In this document: one piece after another, positions 5,819 through 8,986 of the stretch
How positions within the stretch are numbered: position 1 is the first letter of the stretch
How the letters are laid out: each line of letters starts with the position of its first letter
NCBI GenBank assembly: GCA_964450725.1
Contig: CAYVGO010000070.1
Span: 1-8,986, forward strand
From: CAYVGO01 sp964450725
GTDB taxonomy: Bacteria; Bacteroidota; Bacteroidia; Bacteroidales; UBA932
Length of the DNA stretch: 8,986 bases
Direction: 5' to 3'
Program-made: the position numbers and the translations under genes
The notes under the pieces: model-generated
Databases searched by the model: none
Seen by the model: only the letters and a program-made list of their open reading frames with translations
What the model was told of the DNA's origin: nothing

Positions 5819-6870
5819 TGACTCAACAATTTCAACCTTTAGTCTTTCTTTCGACCCTCATATCTATTCCCTCATTTTCAGGAGAAGAAGATAAAACGGC
5901 AGATTTTATAGTTCAAACGTTACAAAACTTTGACATTGACGTTCATCGAGAAGATAATAATATCTTTGCATTTTGTAAGCATTATCAAGAAAATAAACCC
6001 ACACTTTTACTCAACTCTCATCACGATACAGTCAAACCTTCACCTTCATATACCCGTAATCCTTTTGTTCCGGAAGTTGCAGAAGGGAAGTTGTATGGAT
6101 TAGGAAGTAATGATGCCGGAGGTTGTGTTACAGGATTGTTAGGTGCCTTTATTGAATTATATCATCAAACTTTACCTTTTAACATTGTATTGGCAATTAC
6201 TGCCGAAGAAGAGAGTTTACGTACAAAAGGATTAGAAAAGTTGTTGCCGAAATTAGGAAAAATAAATTGTGCCATAGTGGGAGAACCAACGCAGTTTCAA
6301 GCAGCGATAGCAGAAAGAGGGTTATTGGTTTTAGATGCTGTTGCGACAGGAAAATCAGGTCATGCTGCTCGAAATGAAGGAATCAATGCTATTTCAATTG
6401 CATTAGAAGATATTCAATTTTTAGAACAGTTGGAAATGGCTAAAGTATCACAAACAATGGGTAAAGTGAAATTTACGGTAACCATGATTCAAGCAGGAGT
6501 ACAGCACAATGTTATTCCTGACAGTTGTAAATTTACGGTAGATATACGAACTACTGACCAGTATAAAAACATTGAAGTTGTAGAATACTTACAATCTCAC
6601 TTAAAAAGTTCAATCATCCCTCGTTCCGTACATCTTAACGCTTCATCTTTATCTTCTCAACATCCCTTATACCAAAGGGCTATAAGTTTAAACATTCCTC
6701 AATATGTATCGCCTACCACCAGCGATATTGTGGTTTTACCCTGCCCTGCATTAAAAATCGGAGTAGGAAACTCAGAACGTTCGCATACGGCAAATGAGTT
6801 TATTTATGTAGATGAAGTAGAAAAAGCAACTGGATTATATGTTAACTTTATCAAGGGATTAAAACTTTAA
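5818..6870 (+). CDS. argE: M20 metallopeptidase-family deacetylase, probably ArgE' (N-acetyl-ornithine/citrulline deacetylase)
   Basis: Zinc-dependent amidohydrolase that removes the N-acyl group in arginine synthesis. Bacteroidota often use a short ArgE' acting on acylated citrulline. The 350-aa product shows the M20 metal set: His68 and Asp70 in SHHDTV, bridging Asp99 in GLGSNDAGG, Glu130/Glu131 in TAEEES (general base and ligand), Glu156 in VGEPT, and His323 in SHTANEF. The lid domain lies at about 165-275, with GKSGHAARNEG (178-188) and HNVIPDSC (230-237). The start ATG at 5818 forms TAATG with the stop of the GH19 gene, implying translational coupling. No other arg genes are in the window, so the substrate is inferred from the family. 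DapE, a dipeptidase or a carboxypeptidase of the same fold are alternatives. A bidirectional terminator lies 85 nt downstream. Confidence 0.85.
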   Translation: MTQQFQPLVFLSTLISIPSFSGEEDKTADFIVQTLQNFDIDVHREDNNIFAFCKHYQENKPTLLLNSHHDTVKPSPSYTRNPFVPEVAEGKLYGLGSNDAGGCVTGLLGAFIELYHQTLPFNIVLAITAEEESLRTKGLEKLLPKLGKINCAIVGEPTQFQAAIAERGLLVLDAVATGKSGHAARNEGINAISIALEDIQFLEQLEMAKVSQTMGKVKFTVTMIQAGVQHNVIPDSCKFTVDIRTTDQYKNIEVVEYLQSHLKSSIIPRSVHLNASSLSSQHPLYQRAISLNIPQYVSPTTSDIVVLPCPALKIGVGNSERSHTANEFIYVDEVEKATGLYVNFIKGLKL

Positions 6871-6954
6871 AAAAATACACATTTCAATGGTAACGATAGT
6901 ATTGGATAAAGATAAAAGATAACCATATAACGACACCTTTGAATATCTGTAAAT

Positions 6955-6986
6955 TAAAACAGCCCGAAGATTATCGGGCTATTTTA
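6955..6986. terminator. Bidirectional terminator between argE and the guanylyltransferase gene
   Basis: A perfect 7-bp GC-rich stem, AGCCCGA (6961-6967) with TCGGGCT (6974-6980), has a 6-nt loop. It is extended by TAAAA (6955-6959) with TTTTA (6982-6986) across one C/A mismatch. A/T runs on both flanks serve both convergent genes. Confidence 0.85.
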
Positions 6987-7004
6987 ATTTTATCAAATGG
7001 CATC

Positions 7005-8096
7005 TTATGAATATTTTCCGTCAACTTTCAGCAATGCTTTGTTGAGTAAGTTTCGGAGTTCGTTTTCATTGTGACGCTTACAAATCAATAAAGCATCTTC
7101 AGTATCTACAATCAGATAGTTCTCCAAACCTTCTATCACTACAAACTTTCCTTTCTTGGCAGAAATAACTGTTTTAGAGGTACCCTCAAGATAATTATCA
7201 TTGCCATTAATGACTGCGTTTTGAAGGTTATCATGAGCAACATGGGTATAAAGCGATTCCCACGTACCTAAATCAGACCACCCGAAAGTAGCAATGGCAA
7301 CCATAACATTCTCCGCTTTTTCCATAATTCCGTAGTCAACAGATATTGCAGTACAGTCATTATAAGCTTGTCGAATAAAGTCTTGCTCTCCCTCAGTATC
7401 ATAAACTTCCATACGCTCTGATAATAATCTTGCAATTTCAGGTTGATATTTTTTGAATGCAGCAACGATTGTTTCTACTGTCCATATAAATATCCCTGAG
7501 TTCCAATAAAAATCACCGCTTTTAAAAAATAATTCGGCTACTTCGGCATTCGGTTTTTCGGTGAAAGTTTTTACCTTATGGAATTGTGTTTGATCTTGGG
7601 CATGCATTACTTGAATATAACCATAACCGGTTTCTGCTCTGGTAGGTTTAATGCCGATAGTAAATAGCGATTCACTTTCTGAGGCATTATCCATTGTTGC
7701 CAAAATATCTGAAGTAAAAGAGGCTGTTTTTGTAATGTAATGATCTGAAGGTGTTACAATGATAGTTGCCTTGGGATTGCGGTGATAAATTTTATAAGAT
7801 GCGTAGGCTACACAAGGGGCAGTATTACGTCTGAAAGGTTCTAACAGCAAATTATCCGGCAATAAATCCGGGAGTTGTTCCCAAACTAACTCTTCATACA
7901 AATCTCGCGTTACGACCAAAATATTTTCTTGAGGAACAATTTCAGCCATACGGTGATAGGTGTCTTGCAAGAATGTAAAATCTGTATCTAAAATCTTGAG
8001 AAATTGTTTGGGTAAATGTTTGCGGCTGAGCGGCCAAAACCTACTACCCACTCCACCCGCCATGATGACGGCGTAATAATTAGGATTTTTCTCCAT
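7005..8096 (-). CDS. manC: Mannose-1-phosphate guanylyltransferase (GDP-mannose pyrophosphorylase)
   Basis: This enzyme makes GDP-mannose from mannose-1-phosphate and GTP in the cytosol, a precursor for mannose- and fucose-containing surface glycans. The 363-aa product has the nucleotidyltransferase signature GGVGSRFWPLSR (14-25) with the basic residues and PKQF after it (29-32), PSDHYI (116-121), the sugar-binding TFTEKP (177-182), FYWNSGIFIW (196-205), SVDYGIMEK (252-260) and WSDLGTW (273-279). It lacks the C-terminal phosphomannose-isomerase cupin of the long, bifunctional ManC proteins, so it is the short, single-function type common in Bacteroidota. The start ATG lies 27 nt from an exact -7 promoter box. 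It is transcribed alone and converges on argE at a shared terminator. No glycan cluster is visible nearby. Confidence 0.93.
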   Translation of the reverse strand: MEKNPNYYAVIMAGGVGSRFWPLSRKHLPKQFLKILDTDFTFLQDTYHRMAEIVPQENILVVTRDLYEELVWEQLPDLLPDNLLLEPFRRNTAPCVAYASYKIYHRNPKATIIVTPSDHYITKTASFTSDILATMDNASESESLFTIGIKPTRAETGYGYIQVMHAQDQTQFHKVKTFTEKPNAEVAELFFKSGDFYWNSGIFIWTVETIVAAFKKYQPEIARLLSERMEVYDTEGEQDFIRQAYNDCTAISVDYGIMEKAENVMVAIATFGWSDLGTWESLYTHVAHDNLQNAVINGNDNYLEGTSKTVISAKKGKFVVIEGLENYLIVDTEDALLICKRHNENELRNLLNKALLKVDGKYS

Positions 8097-8123
8097 ATTA
8101 ATTGTGAAAAGAATTTATTACCG

Positions 8124-8153
8124 CAAAGGTAGTAAAAAAAGAATATATACAAT
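8124..8153 (-). promoter_or_regulatory. Promoter of the guanylyltransferase gene
   Basis: On the minus strand, -7 box TACCTTTG (8124-8131) matches TAnnTTTG exactly. An 18-nt spacer leads to ATTG (8150-8153) in the -33 position, one base from TTTG. The -7 box is 27 nt upstream of the ATG at 8096. Confidence 0.7.
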
Positions 8154-8191
8154 AAAATTGTAGTAATCTGTAGGTTGTTTTGAACATAAAA

Positions 8192-8276
8192 ATAACACAG
8201 ATTGAAGGGGTTTTAACTGATTTACAACCTGTTGACTTTACGTATTATCAGGGTTATCCTCTTCAATCTGTGTTAT
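8192..8276 (-). terminator. 16-bp perfect inverted repeat with 53-nt spacer after the HU gene, possible terminator or structured RNA
   Basis: The arms ATAACACAGATTGAAG (8192-8207) and CTTCAATCTGTGTTAT (8261-8276) are perfectly complementary, with GG/CC able to extend the stem past one weak position. In the minus direction the stem ends in TTAT followed by TTTT (8191-8188), which would act as a short U-tract for the HU gene ending at 8298. The 53-nt loop is unusually long for an intrinsic terminator, so a processed 3' structure or small RNA is also possible. No target-site duplication is seen at the ends. Confidence 0.55.
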
Positions 8277-8297
8277 CACGAACTATTGTATCTCGGT

Positions 8298-8678
8298 TTA
8301 TACCTTGTACTTAGTACAATCTTTCAGTGCTTTCAATAACTTGTCACTTGCACGATAATTCACCCCGACAGACTTAATGCTTTTTACATTGACCTCTTCT
8401 GCACTATCTTCTGCGTCACTGGAAAGTGTGGGATAAAGTGTTCCTAATCTGCCAAGACGTACAATCATACCGTCAGCCAACTTCTTTTGAGCCACAGTTT
8501 CTACGGCAATTAATACCGCATTCACATCGGCTTCAGAGAGAGACGTAAAGTCTACGATTTCTTCCGCCATATTGTCTAACGTAAACTCTCCGTTAGTTAC
8601 TATGGAAGCATAAAACTTTCTTTCGGCTTCCACATTTCTTGGATTAACTTTTTCAACCGCTCTAAATTTCATAAGCAT
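8298..8678 (-). CDS. HU-family (HU-HIG type) DNA-binding protein
   Basis: The 126-aa product belongs by pattern to the Bacteroidota-specific HU-like group: the opening KFRAVEKVNPRN (4-15) with KFYASIVTNGEFTLDNMAEE, a helical segment LSEADVNAVLIAVETVAQKKLADG (47-70), the beta-arm start MIVRLGRLGTLYPTLSSD (71-88), and a VGVNYRASDKLLKALKD ending. HU proteins bind and bend DNA as dimers in the nucleoid. The acidic insert DAEDSAEEVN (88-97) lies where the DNA-binding arm is expected. The start at 8678 gives MLMKF. A second ATG two codons on (8672) gives MKFRAV, and either may be used. No clear -7 box is visible upstream. The 22-bp motif array starts about 125 bp upstream. The specific role is unknown; it is not the classical 90-aa HU. 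Confidence 0.88.
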   Translation of the reverse strand: MLMKFRAVEKVNPRNVEAERKFYASIVTNGEFTLDNMAEEIVDFTSLSEADVNAVLIAVETVAQKKLADGMIVRLGRLGTLYPTLSSDAEDSAEEVNVKSIKSVGVNYRASDKLLKALKDCTKYKV

Positions 8679-8986
8679 TTCATTTAATTAAAATTAAAAC
8701 AACATATAAACTTCAACAGGTCTCAGTAGTTTGGAAGGCTTTTGAGTATTTTTCACTACATCTGCGTCTCTACATCATCTATCTTTCTTTTTCTGCTATA
8801 AAAAACCACTTGTGGTTTTGGGTAAAAGTACTTGTGGTTTTGAGTAAAACCTCAAGTGGTTTTCTTGGAAACTACAAGTGGTTTTTTCAGACAGGTCAAA
8901 AGCCTTGTATTTATTCAGTTTTCAAAATGGGCACAACAACAGTGAATATCAATTAAAAATTCCACGAATTTTGATGGATTGAACAT
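8679..8986. other. Non-coding region upstream of the HU gene
   Basis: 308 bases to the window end without a convincing gene. The region holds an AT-rich leader just before the HU start, the four-copy 22-bp motif array with its inverted copy (8802-8895), and a small dyad AAAATT-CCACG-AATTTT (8956-8972). A short minus-strand frame (8915-8986, 23 codons from an ATG at the very edge) has no recognisable product and may be the end of something outside the window or chance. Confidence 0.6.
8802..8895. repeat. Four GTGGTTTT motifs at exact 22-bp spacing plus one inverted copy
   Basis: GTGGTTTT starts at 8812, 8834, 8856 and 8878, that is at three identical intervals of 22 bp. The full units 8808-8829 and 8830-8851 match at 19 of 22 positions. 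Units three and four (8852, 8874) share the core but start CAA rather than CTT before it and diverge after it. An inverted copy AAAACCAC (8802-8809) faces the first core across TT, giving the dyad AAAACCAC-TT-GTGGTTTT. The 22-bp period is about two helical turns, so all cores lie on one face of the DNA, as in operator or iteron arrays. Confidence 0.85.

Noticed and set aside
5679..5894. Plus-strand frame across the GH19/deacetylase junction
   Set aside because: It overlaps the conserved ends of two well-supported genes in another frame.
8192..8276. Miniature transposable element
   Set aside because: The 16-bp ends would fit, but flanking bases (ATAAAA on the left, CACGAA on the right) show no target-site duplication and no second copy is in the window. 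A transcription-related structure is simpler.
8802..8895. CRISPR array or plasmid origin iterons
   Set aside because: Only the 8-bp core is conserved and there are no separate spacers. No replication-initiator gene is in the window, so an origin cannot be supported.
8915..8986. 23-codon minus-strand frame at the right edge
   Set aside because: Too short and cut by the window edge; the peptide (MFNPSKFVEFLIDIHCCCAH and on) matches nothing I know. It could be the end of a longer gene, but nothing here shows it.
1..8986. tRNA, rRNA or known riboswitch
   Set aside because: I looked through the intergenic regions and saw no tRNA-like cloverleaf, rRNA sequence or riboswitch core I recognise. A covariance-model scan would be needed to exclude weak ones.

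Overview
The window is AT-rich, gene-dense chromosomal DNA that looks like Bacteroidota (Bacteroidetes). Three kinds of evidence point there. Sequences matching the phylum's -7 promoter consensus TAnnTTTG lie upstream of four genes or operons. Most starts lack a clear Shine-Dalgarno sequence. The gene content also fits: an HU-HIG-type DNA-binding protein, a short GDP-mannose pyrophosphorylase, an ArgE'-type M20 deacetylase, and a ProA with a variant GxGNN motif. I would not name a genus. A run of exactly 100 Ns at 1583-1682 marks a scaffold gap inside a tandem repeat, so this is a draft assembly.

Layout. (1) 1-1140: hisC (histidinol-phosphate aminotransferase) on the plus strand, ending at a terminator shared with the convergent next gene. 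(2) 1147-1550: a 104-aa helical, coiled-coil-like protein of unknown function on the minus strand, with its own -7 motif. (3) 1555-1740: a 21-bp tandem repeat interrupted by the gap. (4) 1768-3851: a minus-strand unit of proA (proline synthesis) followed by fabG (3-oxoacyl-ACP reductase), with a promoter upstream of proA and a long, nearly perfect hairpin terminator after fabG. (5) 3852-4092: a divergent intergenic region carrying the plus-strand promoter of the next operon. (6) 4093-6870: a plus-strand operon of a LolA-like periplasmic lipoprotein carrier, a lipoprotein with a GH19 chitinase/lysozyme-fold domain, and an ArgE/DapE-type deacetylase. The last two genes overlap by one base (TAATG). 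(7) 6955-6986: a bidirectional terminator. (8) 7005-8153: mannose-1-phosphate guanylyltransferase on the minus strand with its promoter. (9) 8192-8678: an HU-family DNA-binding protein on the minus strand, followed by a 16-bp perfect inverted repeat. (10) 8679-8986: non-coding DNA with four GTGGTTTT motifs spaced exactly 22 bp apart and one inverted copy.

Most genes are housekeeping (histidine, proline, probably arginine, fatty acids, nucleotide sugars). I do not see a complete new defence, mobile or biosynthetic system. The parts that deserve a second look are the two unrelated short-period repeat arrays (21 bp and 22 bp), the inverted repeat downstream of the HU gene, and the operon joining a lipoprotein carrier to a surface or periplasmic GH19 lipoprotein.
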